Notes: generated by a model from the sequence alone, not told the origin. A stretch of DNA of 64,000 bases from DASWZN01 sp036404435 (GCA_036404435.1 DASWZN010000012.1:1-64000), one strand, 5' to 3'; shown: positions 53,479 to 61,955, numbered from the stretch's first letter. Made by a program: numbers and translations.

Positions 53479-54492
53479 CTACCGTCGATACGTCTTCGCA
53501 AAGCCGTTGCGGCTGTTGGTGATCGTGAAGGACCCGTCGGCGTTGGCGGTGAGCTCGAGCCAATGGCCCTGGCAGGCCCCGCCTTTCTCCGGGTTGGCGA
53601 TGTACATCTCCGGGGAGTTGTGTTCCGCGCCCCCAACGAGCGAGTAGTGCAACTGCCACAGGTCTTCGAGACCCGGCGAGTCTCGCACTACGGTCCAGGC
53701 CTTCGGCATGCCGGCCTTCCGGGCGCCGTTGTTCATCACAGCAGCCAGCGGGTGAAGCGCCTCTACAAATGGCGGGGAGTTCGAAATGTCCATGCCGTGA
53801 TGGTTGACCAGGTACACGTCCACCGTGCCCAGAAGGTTCATCGGGCACACCAACGCGAGTTCCTTGTTCCACGTCAGGTCGCCCAGATCGGCGAAGCGGA
53901 ATTTGCCGTAGCGGAGGATGAAGCCCGCCGACTGCGCGTTTTCGGTTGGATCGGCATCGAGCGGCTTAACCCCGGCGCACGCGCTGTTCGCCTGCCCGCC
54001 GCCGTCGAGCGGCGCTGAGATCGCGGCGCCCGCCGCCGTCACCACTTCCACGTCCAAGCCCCGGAGGGGGATGCGGTCGCCAGGCTTGACCACCAAATGC
54101 TTCGCCTTGGCCACCACCTGGTTGTACGCCGCCTCCAGATCGCGGGCCATTTTATCGGTCTCCGTATTGGGGCCGTGATCCACGTAGGTGACGATAGGGA
54201 TCTTCGCCGCGAGTTCCGGGACGCCGCCTACGTGATCCAAATGGTAGTGCGTCAAAAACATGTAGTCGATCTGTTTGACCCCGGCCAGTTTGGCCAGGGC
54301 GACGATCCGCTCCGCTCCGGGTCCCCACTTGCTCGGCCAGCCGGCGTCCACCAGCATCGATTGCCCCGATGGGCTGACGATGAGAGTGGCCTGCCCGCCC
54401 TCGACATCCACGAAGTAGATTTCGAGGCCGGCGGCGCCCGTCAGGGGCAGGGCAGCCAGGAGCAGCACTAAAATCGAGATCGCCTTGCGCAT
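53479..54492 (-). CDS. Secreted ComEC-like metallo-beta-lactamase protein
   Basis: 337 aa with a Sec signal (1-22, cleaved after LTGAAG). Metallo-beta-lactamase fold of the ComEC/Rec2 hydrolase type: FVDVEGGQATLIV, THYHLDHVGG (metal motif, about 80-89) and YLVNHHGMDISNSPPF. No ComEC membrane domain, so it is a free periplasmic hydrolase of unknown substrate. ATG 54492 is seven bases from TACGAT; a longer upstream frame crosses the promoter. Confidence 0.87.
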   Translation of the reverse strand: MRKAISILVLLLAALPLTGAAGLEIYFVDVEGGQATLIVSPSGQSMLVDAGWPSKWGPGAERIVALAKLAGVKQIDYMFLTHYHLDHVGGVPELAAKIPIVTYVDHGPNTETDKMARDLEAAYNQVVAKAKHLVVKPGDRIPLRGLDVEVVTAAGAAISAPLDGGGQANSACAGVKPLDADPTENAQSAGFILRYGKFRFADLGDLTWNKELALVCPMNLLGTVDVYLVNHHGMDISNSPPFVEALHPLAAVMNNGARKAGMPKAWTVVRDSPGLEDLWQLHYSLVGGAEHNSPEMYIANPEKGGACQGHWLELTANADGSFTITNSRNGFAKTYRR

Positions 54493-54499
54493 GGCCGAA

Positions 54500-54505
54500 A
54501 TCGTA
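54500..54505 (-). promoter_or_regulatory. -10 hexamer of the secreted MBL gene
   Basis: TACGAT, minus strand, seven bases before ATG 54492. Confidence 0.45.
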
Positions 54506-54568
54506 ACATACTGGAAGGTGCGGCGAACGGACAGCCTACTCAAGTCGTACACCTAGTTGAAGGTCGAA

Positions 54569-55015
54569 ATGGCTTATTGCTGCCAATGCGGAAACGGCGT
54601 TCAGGATACCGACCGTTTCTGCGCCAGGTGCGGAGGTGCACAAGCCGGCGCCAGGCCGGCGTCGGATTTCGCCGCCAGCTTCAGCCCCCGCACGGCTGCC
54701 GTCCTCTGCTACGTGCCCTGGCTGGGCTGGATCGTCTCCATTGTGGTCCTGGCCTCGAATACTTTCCGCCACGACCGGACCGTGCGTTTCCACGCCTTCC
54801 AAGGCCTCTACCTCTTCGTGGCGTGGTTGATCGTAGAGTGGGTGTTCACACCCCGGGGGTTCTTCTGGATCACCCCGCACCTGCCCTTGGTCGAAATCAT
54901 GAAACTGGCTCTGCTGGTCCTCTCCATCTTCATGATGGTTAAGGCAGGAGAAGGCCGGCCGTACGCCCTGCCCATCCTCGGCGAGCTGGCCGAGCGTTCG
55001 CTCACCGAAAAGTAG
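54569..55015 (+). CDS. Zinc-ribbon DUF4870-like membrane protein
   Basis: 148 aa. N-terminal zinc ribbon CCQCGNGVQDTDRFCARCGG (two CxxC pairs), then three TM segments with VLCYVPWLGWIVSIVVLAS, the FHAFQGLYLFVAWLIVEWV block and LALLVLSIFMMVKA. The RFHAFQ motif is typical of DUF4870/Tic20-like proteins of unknown function. ATG 54569 chosen over an upstream TTG. Confidence 0.8.
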   Translation: MAYCCQCGNGVQDTDRFCARCGGAQAGARPASDFAASFSPRTAAVLCYVPWLGWIVSIVVLASNTFRHDRTVRFHAFQGLYLFVAWLIVEWVFTPRGFFWITPHLPLVEIMKLALLVLSIFMMVKAGEGRPYALPILGELAERSLTEK

Positions 55016-55042
55016 TTTCCGGGGCTCGCGCACTGCACTTGT

Positions 55043-55076
55043 GGTATATTTATTCAAGCAGGTGCATCTTTAATCA
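55043..55076 (+). promoter_or_regulatory. Tandem ARG-box-like operator at argC
   Basis: Two 14-bp sites fit the ArgR/AhrC half-palindrome consensus TGAATWWWWATTCA: GGTATATTTATTCA (55043-55056, 12 of 14) and TGCATCTTTAATCA (55063-55076, 11 of 14). Their centres are 20 bp apart, the classic two-box spacing, and the second abuts the ATG. TATATT (55045-55050) within the first box may be the -10, so binding would block transcription. Confidence 0.55.
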
Positions 55077-56077
55077 TGGCCAAGCACAGAATCGGGATCG
55101 TTGGATTCAGGGGATACAGTGGCGCGGAGGCGGTTCGCATCCTGGAGCATCACCCGCATGCCGAGCCTGTGCTGATGGAGCACCGCGCCGACACCCAGGA
55201 GGCGCCGGCCCTGCCGCCACGCCACCCGGTGATTCCATGCACTCCCGAAGCGGCAGCCGCCGAAGGACTGAGCGCCGTGTTCCTGGGAACCCCGGCCGAG
55301 GCTTCCATGGAACTGGCGCCCGCGATGCTCGAACGCGGCCTCAAGGTGATCGACTTCAGCGGCGCTTTCCGCTTGCGAACTCCCGACGTCTACCTGCGGT
55401 GGTACAAGGCGCAGCACACCGCGCCCGCGCTGCTGGCCGAGGCGGCCTACGGCCTGCCGGAGTTCTGCCGGAGCCGCATTTCCTCGGCGCGACTGGTCGC
55501 CAACCCCGGTTGTTACCCTACGGCGGCCAATCTCGCGATCCGCCCGCTCGTCGAGGCCGGTGTCGTGGACCGCGCGGCGGGCATCGTATGCGATGCCAAG
55601 TCCGGCGTGAGCGGCGCCGGCCGTAAAGCGACCCTCAAGACCAGCTTCTGCGAGGTGACGGAGAACCTCTCCGCTTATTCGATTCTGGAGCACCGGCACG
55701 TCCCGGAAATTCTCCAGAACTCCGGGCTCGAAGAAAGCGAATTATCGTTCACCGCGCAACTGGTGCCCGTGCACCGCGGCATCCTCGAAACCGTGTATTT
55801 CCGCACCGCGGAACGCGACGCCGGAGCGCTGATCGAGATCTATGAAAAACGCTACGCCGGAGAGCCTTTCCTGCGGATTTATCCGGCCGGCCAAGTCCCG
55901 GATTTGCGCGCCGTCGCGCGCACCAATTTCTGCGACATCGGCGTGAAGCTGGATGGGGACACGGGGCGGGCCGTGGTCGTCGCCGCCATCGACAATCTGG
56001 GGAAGGGCGCCGCGGGACAGGCGGTTCAGTGCATGAATTTGATGTTGGGGCTGGCGGAAACGGAGGGCCTGCTTTGA
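55076..56077 (+). CDS. argC: N-acetyl-gamma-glutamyl-phosphate reductase
   Basis: 333-aa NADPH enzyme, third step of arginine synthesis. Rossmann start GIVGFRGYSGAEAVRIL, active-site Cys in VANPGCYPTAANLAI (about C146), KSGVSGAGR and the HRHVPEI and VPVHRGI blocks. First gene of argC-argB-GNAT; its stop overlaps the argB TTG. Likely repressed by arginine through the tandem boxes upstream. Confidence 0.95.
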   Translation: MAKHRIGIVGFRGYSGAEAVRILEHHPHAEPVLMEHRADTQEAPALPPRHPVIPCTPEAAAAEGLSAVFLGTPAEASMELAPAMLERGLKVIDFSGAFRLRTPDVYLRWYKAQHTAPALLAEAAYGLPEFCRSRISSARLVANPGCYPTAANLAIRPLVEAGVVDRAAGIVCDAKSGVSGAGRKATLKTSFCEVTENLSAYSILEHRHVPEILQNSGLEESELSFTAQLVPVHRGILETVYFRTAERDAGALIEIYEKRYAGEPFLRIYPAGQVPDLRAVARTNFCDIGVKLDGDTGRAVVVAAIDNLGKGAAGQAVQCMNLMLGLAETEGLL

Positions 56078-56862
56078 AGGTTCTGGTCAAGCTGGGGGGC
56101 ACGCTGCTCGATGCGCCCGAGTCGCGGGCGCGGCTGGCCGGCGAATTGGCCGCTGCGGCGCGGGAAGGCGTCGAGCTGGTGGTGGTCCACGGCGGCGGCA
56201 AGCAGATGACCCGCTACCTGGCGGAGCGCGGAATCGAGAGCCGCTTCGTTAATGGCCTGCGCGTGACGACCCCCGAGATTCTCGATGCGGTGTTGAAGGT
56301 GTTTGCCGGCAGCGTGAACCACGAGCTGGTCTCCGCGCTGGTGGCCGCCGGCGCGCGAGCCGTAGGCCTGAGTGGCATCGACGCCTGCCTGGTGGAGGCC
56401 GAACCGCTCGACCCAGCCCTCGGCGCCGTTGGCCGCGTGGTGCGCGTGAACCCGGAACTGCTCCATCTGCTCGTGGGAAACGGCTACGTGCCGGTGGTCG
56501 CCTGCGTCGCCGGCGACCGCCAGGGACACGTCTACAACGTGAATGCCGATCAGATGGCGGTAGCGTGCGCTGCGGCCTTCGGCGCGGGAATCCTGCTGTT
56601 TCTCACCGATGTCCAGGGCGTGATCGGCGCCCAACGCGAAGTGATCCCCGAACTCACCGCAGCGGAATGCGACCGTTTGATCGCGCAGGGCATCGCAACC
56701 GGCGGCATGCTGGCCAAGTTGAACGCCGCTTCGGATGCAGTACGAAGGGGCGTCGACCAGGTTCTGATCGCCCCGGGCGCCGTTCCAGGCATTATCAAAC
56801 AAGCCATGGAAAATCAATCAGTTGGGACACGTTTGGTACTGGGGGCCGTACAAGGTGTCTAA
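56074..56862 (+). CDS. argB: N-acetylglutamate kinase
   Basis: 262-aa amino-acid kinase, second step of arginine synthesis. KLGGTLLD at the start, substrate loop VVHGGGKQM (about 46-54), NVNADQMA and LFLTDVQGV. TTG 56074 is selected: it overlaps the argC stop (TTGA) and has GGAGG 7 bases upstream (56062-56066). The N-terminal extension for arginine feedback seen in hexameric enzymes is absent, so feedback control is probably on NAGS or by repression. Confidence 0.95.
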   Translation: MKVLVKLGGTLLDAPESRARLAGELAAAAREGVELVVVHGGGKQMTRYLAERGIESRFVNGLRVTTPEILDAVLKVFAGSVNHELVSALVAAGARAVGLSGIDACLVEAEPLDPALGAVGRVVRVNPELLHLLVGNGYVPVVACVAGDRQGHVYNVNADQMAVACAAAFGAGILLFLTDVQGVIGAQREVIPELTAAECDRLIAQGIATGGMLAKLNAASDAVRRGVDQVLIAPGAVPGIIKQAMENQSVGTRLVLGAVQGV

Positions 56863-57472
56863 TACTCCTACGGGTACTAGAGCTCGATTCCCCGCACCGG
56901 GCGTGCCGACCGTCTTGGTCCGCAAGGCTTCCATGGCCGACATTCCGGCGATTCTGGCGCTGATCAACGGGTTTGCGGCCCGCGGCATCATGCTGCCGCG
57001 AACCGAGTTCGAGATGGCTGAGAACCTGCGTGATTTCAGCGTGGTACAGACTGAAGCCCGAGTTTTCGGCTGCGCCGCCCTCCACTTCTACACTCCCAAA
57101 GCTGCCGAGGTTCGGTCTCTGGCCATCCGGCCCGAACTCCAGGGCCGCGGCGCCGGCAAGGCTCTGGTCGAAGCGCTCGAAGCCGAAGCGCAAGCCTTTG
57201 GGGTGGAAGATGTTTTCGCCTTCACCTACATCCCGGATTTCTTCCGGAAACGAGGTTTCACCACCCTAGATCGTGGCGAACTCCCCCTAAAAGCGTGGAA
57301 GGATTGCCTCCGGTGCCCGAAATTCCAATGCTGTGATGAGGTAGCGGTGATCAAGCGCATTTTGCAGGGGCAGACGCGGGTAGATGATACCCACATCGGT
57401 AGGGAGGCGTATAGCCTCGTTTCCGACGGCAATACGCCCGTTCAGCTTCCGGTTCTCCGAAACCGTCGCTGA
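56855..57472 (+). CDS. argA: GNAT N-acetyltransferase, ArgA-like (probable NAGS)
   Basis: 205 aa from GTG 56855, overlapping the argB end by 8 bases. GNAT core with VRKASMADIPAILALINGFA, the acetyl-CoA loop RPELQGRGAGKALVEAL (near residue 95-111) and FTYIPDFFRKRGF. A cysteine cluster DCLRCPKFQCCDEVAV follows, conserved in stand-alone ArgA-like acetyltransferases. Position after argCB makes N-acetylglutamate synthase (first arginine step) the best reading. Start is uncertain by about 20 residues. Confidence 0.82.
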   Translation: MSNTPTGTRARFPAPGVPTVLVRKASMADIPAILALINGFAARGIMLPRTEFEMAENLRDFSVVQTEARVFGCAALHFYTPKAAEVRSLAIRPELQGRGAGKALVEALEAEAQAFGVEDVFAFTYIPDFFRKRGFTTLDRGELPLKAWKDCLRCPKFQCCDEVAVIKRILQGQTRVDDTHIGREAYSLVSDGNTPVQLPVLRNRR

Positions 57473-57607
57473 TGTTTCTTGGAGATCCCGCGCCTGCCGG
57501 CCTCCCGACGGCCCAACGGGGATGCCCGCAAAAAACATCCGCCCAAATCGGCCGTTAATCCGTTGGATTTCCCCAAGCCATTTGTATAATTTAGGATCGA
57601 GGGGAAG

Positions 57608-58579
57608 ATGAAAGCTCAGACAGTCGATATCAAGGAATCCACAGGCCGAATCCTCTGCTGCACGATCTTCCGCCCCGGGGGCAAGAAGCTCCTGGCCAAG
57701 GGACATGTGCTCAGCGAGGAAGACGTCCACTTGCTCGAGACCGAAGGTATGGGCCAGGTCTGGGTGACGGAGCTCGAGCAAGGGGAGATCAGCGAAGACG
57801 ACGCCGTCATGGCGGTGGCTACGGAAATGGGGTGTGGGTCGCTCGAAATCCGCCTGGCGGCGGGCGGCCGCGCCAACCTGTTCGCCACCGAGGATTGTTG
57901 CGTGCTAATCGACGACGAGCTGCTGCGGCAGATCAACTGCACCTCGTCGGTTGTGATTGCCACCCTCCCGAACTTCGGATTCGCGAAAGGCGCGCAACGG
58001 ATCGCCACGGTAAAGAGCGCGCCATTCGCGGTGGCGGAAGCGCAGCTCGAGGCCGTGCTGATGATCCTGCGCGAGCGCGGGCCGATCCTTCAGGCGCGGC
58101 CGATCCGCAGTCCCGCCGTGGGCGTGCTCTATTCCGACCCCCTCAGCGGCGAGCGGGCGCGGACGCTGTTCGAGAACATCATGCGGCAGCGGTTGGAGCG
58201 CTTCGGCGCCTCCGCCAATTTCGTGCTCGCCTCGCTCGAAGAGGAAGCCAGCATCGGCCGGGCGCTGCAACACCTGGTCCGCACCAAGCCGACGGTGGTC
58301 CTGGTGGCTTCGACTACGGCCCCGGCCGGCCCGGAAGACGTTGTGGGCCGCGCCTTGGCGCACATCGGCTGTCACATGGAGCGCTTCCTGGCGCCGGTCG
58401 AGCCCGGGAACCTGCTGCTGCTGGCTTACAAGGACGACGTACCCATTGTTTCCGCGCCGGGCTGCTTCCGGTCCGCCAAGCCGAACGTAGTGGACATGAT
58501 TCTGCCGCCCGTGCTGGCGCGGTATCGGGTCACCGGCTGGGAAATCGCGTGCTTGGGGCACGGCGGGCTCCTGGCCTGA
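57608..58579 (+). CDS. MoCF-domain (molybdopterin-binding-like) protein
   Basis: 323 aa. N-terminal half has a MoeA-like beta region (GRILCCTIFRPGGKKLLAKG, residues 13-32). The C-terminal half (about 165-320) is a MoaB/Mog-type domain with VGVLYSDPLSGERARTLF, VLVASTTAPAGPEDVV and a GCFRSAKPNVVDMILPPVL end. The GxSxG-like signature of true MoeA is altered, so it may be a cofactor-related regulator and not molybdopterin molybdotransferase. AGGGGAAG lies before ATG 57608; 135 bp separate it from the arg operon. Confidence 0.75.
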   Translation: MKAQTVDIKESTGRILCCTIFRPGGKKLLAKGHVLSEEDVHLLETEGMGQVWVTELEQGEISEDDAVMAVATEMGCGSLEIRLAAGGRANLFATEDCCVLIDDELLRQINCTSSVVIATLPNFGFAKGAQRIATVKSAPFAVAEAQLEAVLMILRERGPILQARPIRSPAVGVLYSDPLSGERARTLFENIMRQRLERFGASANFVLASLEEEASIGRALQHLVRTKPTVVLVASTTAPAGPEDVVGRALAHIGCHMERFLAPVEPGNLLLLAYKDDVPIVSAPGCFRSAKPNVVDMILPPVLARYRVTGWEIACLGHGGLLA

Positions 58580-58634
58580 CAAGCTCCTCCGCTACCTCGG
58601 ACCGCGACCTCCGAGCGGTCCGCAGGTGCTCCTC

Positions 58635-58670
58635 AGGCCGGGCGCCTCGCCAGCGTCCGGCCTCTTTTTT
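58635..58670 (+). terminator. Rho-independent terminator
   Basis: AGGCCGGGCGC (58635-58645) pairs with GCGTCCGGCCT (58653-58663, one G-T pair) over a 7-base loop, then CTTTTTT. Ends the MoCF-domain gene transcript. Confidence 0.85.
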
Positions 58671-58757
58671 GTCGCTCGTTGCCCGTCGCCTCTGCAGACG
58701 GCCTGCTGCCCTAGGCTACTAAACGTCCGGCTCTCTGATATCCTAAGAATCCTCGGC

Positions 58758-59447
58758 ATGTTTATCGAGTCCATGGGAGGGATGGCGTGCGCGGCAGCGG
58801 GGCTGACGGCGTATGCGGTGCGAAGCCGTTCCTCCACTTTCTTCGGCCCTTCGGTTTGGCGCGGTGCCCCCGATCGCCCCTCCATCGCGCTGACCTTCGA
58901 CGACGGGCCCAGCGAAGCGACTCCGGAACTGCTCAGCGTGCTCGATAACCACGGCGCGCGCGCGACCTTCTTCCAGTGCGGTATGCATGTGCGGCGCCTG
59001 CCGGAAGTGGTGCGCCAGGTCGCCGCCGCGGGCCACGAGATCGGCAACCATAGCGACACCCACGACCGCTTGTACTTCCGTTCCGCCCGGGCCATCTATG
59101 ACCAGCTCGCGCGGGCCCAGGATTCGATCTCCGAGACCGCCGGGGTAACGCCCACGCTGTTCCGCGCGCCTTACGGCGCCCGCTGGTTCGGCCTGCGCGC
59201 GGCGCAACGAAAGCTGGGCCTCCTGGGCGTGATGTGGACGGCCATCGGAAGAGACTGGAAGCTTCCCGCCCCGGCCGTGGTCGCGCGGCTGGCGGCCGCC
59301 GCCCGGAACGGCGCGATTTTCTGCCTCCACGACGGACGCGGCCCGGCCCGCACCTGCATCGAGGCGGTGGGGCGGCTCATCCCGGCGCTTCTCGAGAAGG
59401 GATACCGTTTCGAAACGGTAAGCGAAATACTATGTCCGAAGAACTGA
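58758..59447 (+). CDS. Polysaccharide deacetylase (NodB domain)
   Basis: 229-aa CE4 carbohydrate esterase. Membrane-anchored or secreted N-terminus (3-22), then the NodB motifs: ALTFDDGPS (Asp pair at 48-49), GNHSDTHD (metal His 98 and 102), and FRAPYGARW. The final motif has CLHDGR in place of the common LHD/H form. Removes N- or O-acetyl groups from GlcNAc polymers. Its 3' end overlaps the ACP gene by 16 bases. TATCCT lies 12 bases before the ATG. Confidence 0.9.
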   Translation: MFIESMGGMACAAAGLTAYAVRSRSSTFFGPSVWRGAPDRPSIALTFDDGPSEATPELLSVLDNHGARATFFQCGMHVRRLPEVVRQVAAAGHEIGNHSDTHDRLYFRSARAIYDQLARAQDSISETAGVTPTLFRAPYGARWFGLRAAQRKLGLLGVMWTAIGRDWKLPAPAVVARLAAAARNGAIFCLHDGRGPARTCIEAVGRLIPALLEKGYRFETVSEILCPKN

Positions 59448-59704
59448 CCCAGAGAATTCTGAAGGTGATTGCCGACAGCCAGAAGCTGCCGCCGGAGAAG
59501 GTGACCATCGACAGCACCTTCGAAGAGCTGGGGATCGACTCGCTCGACGGTGTCAACATCCTCTTCGCCCTCGAGAACGAGTTCAACGTCAACATTCCGG
59601 ACGAAGGCGTGCAGGGAATCCGCACCATCCGCCAGATGGTGGAGGCCTTGGACAAGCTGTTCGCGAGCGGGCAGAGCGAGACGCCGGCGCCGGCGCAGCC
59701 TTGA
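59432..59704 (+). CDS. Acyl carrier protein
   Basis: 90 aa, four-helix carrier. Phosphopantetheine serine S37 in the ELGIDSLDG motif; acidic helix II. The last 12 residues form a Pro/Ala/Glu tail absent from E. coli AcpP. ATG 59432 lies inside the end of the deacetylase gene. Directly coupled to a FabF (TTGA/ATG junction). A dedicated ACP-KS pair is possible, as is the main acpP-fabF. Confidence 0.9.
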   Translation: MSEELTQRILKVIADSQKLPPEKVTIDSTFEELGIDSLDGVNILFALENEFNVNIPDEGVQGIRTIRQMVEALDKLFASGQSETPAPAQP

Positions 59705-59706
59705 GT

Positions 59707-60921
59707 ATGCCGCGCCGTGTGGTCGCAACGGGCGTAGGTGTAATCTCCGCGCTGGGGCGGAACGCCGCCGAGTTCTGGCAGGCGCTAGCAGCGGGCCGGC
59801 CCGGAATCGGCCCGATGAAACTGGTGAACCCCGCGCTGCTTCGGTTCCAGAACGCGGCCGAGGTCCGCGACTACGATCCCGCCGGACATTTCTGCAGCAA
59901 GGAAACCGACTTCCTGGATCGCTTCGCGCAGTTCGCGGTGGTCGCCGCGCGCGAGGCCGTGCACGATTCGGGCATCGAGTGGACCCCGGAGCTGCGCGAG
60001 CGCGCCGCGGTTGTAACCGGCTCCTGCGTCGGCGGCAAGAGCACCGAGGACGAGGGCTTCCGGACCTTGTACGAATTCAAGCGACCCCGATGCAACCCGC
60101 TGACCATCCCGCGCACCATGGAGAACGCGGGAGCGAGCCACATTTCGATCGAAAACCGCATCACCGGGGCAGTCTACACCGTCTCCACCGCCTGCTCCTC
60201 GTCGAATCACGCCATCGGGCAGGCCTTCTGGCTGGTTCGCAGCGGCGTCGCCGACGCCGCCATCACGGGCGGCAGCGAAGCGCCCTTCAGTTACGGACAC
60301 CTGAAGGCCTGGGAGGCGATGCGCGTCGTATCGCCGGACACCTGCCGGCCGTTTTCGAAGAACCGACGGGGCATGATCCTGGGCGAGGGCGGCGCCATGC
60401 TGGTGCTCGAGACGCTCGAAGCGGCACAGGCGCGCGGCGCGAAGATCTACGCCGAGATCGTGGGATTCGGGATGTCCTCCGACGCCCATCACCTCACCCA
60501 ACCCTCCCTGGAAGGGCCGGCGCGGGCGATGCGCGGCGCTCTTTCGGATGCCGGCATCGCGCCCGAGCAAGTCGGCTACATCAACGCCCACGGAACGGCC
60601 ACGCCAGCCAACGACCCCACCGAAGCCGGCGCCATCCGCCTGGTCTTCGGCGCGCACGCGGGGCGCATCCCGGTCAGCTCGACCAAGTCCATGCACGGGC
60701 ATGCGCTGGGCGCGGCCGGCGCGATCGAAGCCGTGGCCACCGTGCTGGCGCTACGCAACCGCCTGCTTCCGCCCACGGCGAATTTCGAGGAGCCCGATCC
60801 GCAGTGCGACCTCGACGTGGTCCCCAACCAGGCGCGTCCCGCCGAGCCCGAATGGGCGCTCTCGAACTCCTTCGCCTTCGGCGGACTGAACGCGGTGTTG
60901 GCATTCCGGCGGTGGCAATAG
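59707..60921 (+). CDS. fabF: Beta-ketoacyl-ACP synthase, FabF-like (KS II)
   Basis: 404-aa condensing enzyme elongating acyl-ACP with malonyl-ACP. Triad visible: Cys163 in VSTACSSSNHAIG, His in INAHGTATPANDPTE (about 297) and His in SMHGHALGAAGAIEAV (about 333). ATG 59707 matches the family start PRRVVATGVG; TTG 59701 overlaps the ACP stop and is an alternative. Compared with housekeeping FabF, the SSSNHAIG stretch replaces SSGAHAIG, a small difference seen in specialised KS enzymes. Confidence 0.92.
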   Translation: MPRRVVATGVGVISALGRNAAEFWQALAAGRPGIGPMKLVNPALLRFQNAAEVRDYDPAGHFCSKETDFLDRFAQFAVVAAREAVHDSGIEWTPELRERAAVVTGSCVGGKSTEDEGFRTLYEFKRPRCNPLTIPRTMENAGASHISIENRITGAVYTVSTACSSSNHAIGQAFWLVRSGVADAAITGGSEAPFSYGHLKAWEAMRVVSPDTCRPFSKNRRGMILGEGGAMLVLETLEAAQARGAKIYAEIVGFGMSSDAHHLTQPSLEGPARAMRGALSDAGIAPEQVGYINAHGTATPANDPTEAGAIRLVFGAHAGRIPVSSTKSMHGHALGAAGAIEAVATVLALRNRLLPPTANFEEPDPQCDLDVVPNQARPAEPEWALSNSFAFGGLNAVLAFRRWQ

Positions 60922-60940
60922 GACAGGCCTCCGGCCTGTC
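60922..60940 (+). repeat. Mini-palindrome at the fabF stop
   Basis: GACAGGCC and GGCCTGTC with a 3-base loop, beginning immediately after the TAG. Sister of the clpP-stop element. Confidence 0.5.
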
Positions 60941-60945
60941 AGCCA

Positions 60946-61386
60946 TCACCCGTGGCTCAGCAGAAGCACACGGCCGCCCAACTCCCGCGACGCCAGCTCT
61001 TTGACGCCGGCATCGAAACTCACCAGTACGCCGTCGCGCTCCATCGCTTGCCAGAGAAGTGCGGCGTCGGTCCACTGCCGATGTCCCTGGAGTCTCCCCG
61101 CGAGCGCCTTCAGACCGGTCGCCATCTCGCCCTCCAGCGGCCAGAACTCGTGCCCCTCGTGCCGGGTCGCCTCGTGGACGACGTCAAGTGCGCCAGCCGC
61201 GCTCACGGCGCCTTGCGTGACGGCCGGATTCGTCAACAGGCGCAACACCCCGAGTTGCGTGAGCGGGCTCGTCGCCCAGGCCCGATGGCCCGACTTCGCA
61301 AACCAGGCGTGCGCCGCGGCATGACCGTCGTGGCGCCGCCAGACCAGCGCCAGAAGAACATTCACATCCAAGAGATGGCGGTTCAT
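60946..61386 (-). CDS. vapC: VapC-type PIN-domain toxin
   Basis: 146-aa PIN ribonuclease. Acidic site residues: D7 in HLLDVNVLLAL, the middle Glu region (LEGEMATGL), Asp in QWTDAALLWQA (about 105) and the late Asp in VSFDAGVKEL. Partner vapB lies directly upstream with an ATGA overlap. This subgroup (TA_VapC, with HAAAHAWFA and TSPLTQLGVLRLLTNP) cleaves tRNA or rRNA in characterised cases. Confidence 0.9.
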   Translation of the reverse strand: MNRHLLDVNVLLALVWRRHDGHAAAHAWFAKSGHRAWATSPLTQLGVLRLLTNPAVTQGAVSAAGALDVVHEATRHEGHEFWPLEGEMATGLKALAGRLQGHRQWTDAALLWQAMERDGVLVSFDAGVKELASRELGGRVLLLSHG

Positions 61387-61607
61387 TCCTCGTCCAGCAG
61401 CTCTCGCACGCGCGCGGTGGTCAGCATCGGGAAATCGTCCGGCACGTCGAACACGGGCACCCCGTTGAGCTTCTTCGTCGCCAGTTGATAGCGGAAACCG
61501 CGACGGATCAGTTCCGAGGCAGCTTTTCCCAGGGAGAGCTGGCCGCTCCGCGCGTATGCCTGGACCGCCTTCATCGCATCATCTTCCAATGCAAGTGTGG
61601 TCCGCAT
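61383..61607 (-). CDS. vapB: VapB-type antitoxin
   Basis: 74 aa. RHH-like N-terminus (RTTLALEDDAMKAVQAYARS, LSLGKAASELIRRG) for DNA binding and autoregulation, then a toxin-binding tail (GVPVFDVPDDFPMLTTARV). ATG 61607 chosen; the longer upstream frame has unrelated Ser-rich residues. ATGA overlap with vapC. Confidence 0.88.
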   Translation of the reverse strand: MRTTLALEDDAMKAVQAYARSGQLSLGKAASELIRRGFRYQLATKKLNGVPVFDVPDDFPMLTTARVRELLDEE

Positions 61608-61660
61608 GGCATTATGATGCCACTGTCGTGTCTTTGATGTCAACAGAGGCGAGCTGCTGC

Positions 61661-61819
61661 TTAATCTCCTTTCAGGCACTCTGCACCCAGAGGGTCAAGA
61701 TCGGCAGTGTAGCGAGGGAAACCGTGAAAGGCGACCGCGAACGCGCCGACCACCAGATACTCAACTTCGTTCGAGTTCAATAGTTCGAGAAACTCGCGCC
61801 AGTCTTTGTTCAGCGGCAT
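61661..61819 (-). pseudogene. Truncated nucleotidyltransferase (MNT/AbiEii-like)
   Basis: 52-codon frame from ATG 61819: PLNKDWREFLELLNSNEVEY, then LVVGAFAVAFHGFPRYTADL and D, the start and active-site strand of small nucleotidyltransferases (G-A ... DxD). Directly after the DxD motif the sequence turns into PLGAECLKGD and a TAA, so the rest of the roughly 180-aa enzyme is missing. It overlaps the small gene upstream by 59 bases, as in intact pairs of this kind. The remnant abuts the vapBC promoter. Confidence 0.7.
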
Positions 61820-61955
61820 CGGGGTGACGGCTGTCGCGGAGTCCGATAAGAATGTTCAGGCGCTCTTCGGGGGACATCGCCGCGTCGGAACGCGCGTCGG
61901 CCTTATCGGCGTCCTCGAAGCTCGCAGATACCCTCACCGTCTTCTCCACGTTCAT
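61761..61955 (-). CDS. Small partner protein of the nucleotidyltransferase
   Basis: 64 aa: VRVSASFEDADKADARSDAAM, SPEERLNILIGLRD, RLARVSRTIELERS. This pattern (F-DADxAD ... SPEERL.IL) belongs to short proteins encoded just ahead of MNT-like nucleotidyltransferases, probably an antitoxin-like or adaptor partner. TATAAT directly abuts the ATG, so the true start may be GTG 61949 on a leaderless mRNA. With the partner gene truncated, it is likely a relic. Confidence 0.6.
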   Translation of the reverse strand: MNVEKTVRVSASFEDADKADARSDAAMSPEERLNILIGLRDSRHPDAAEQRLARVSRTIELERS

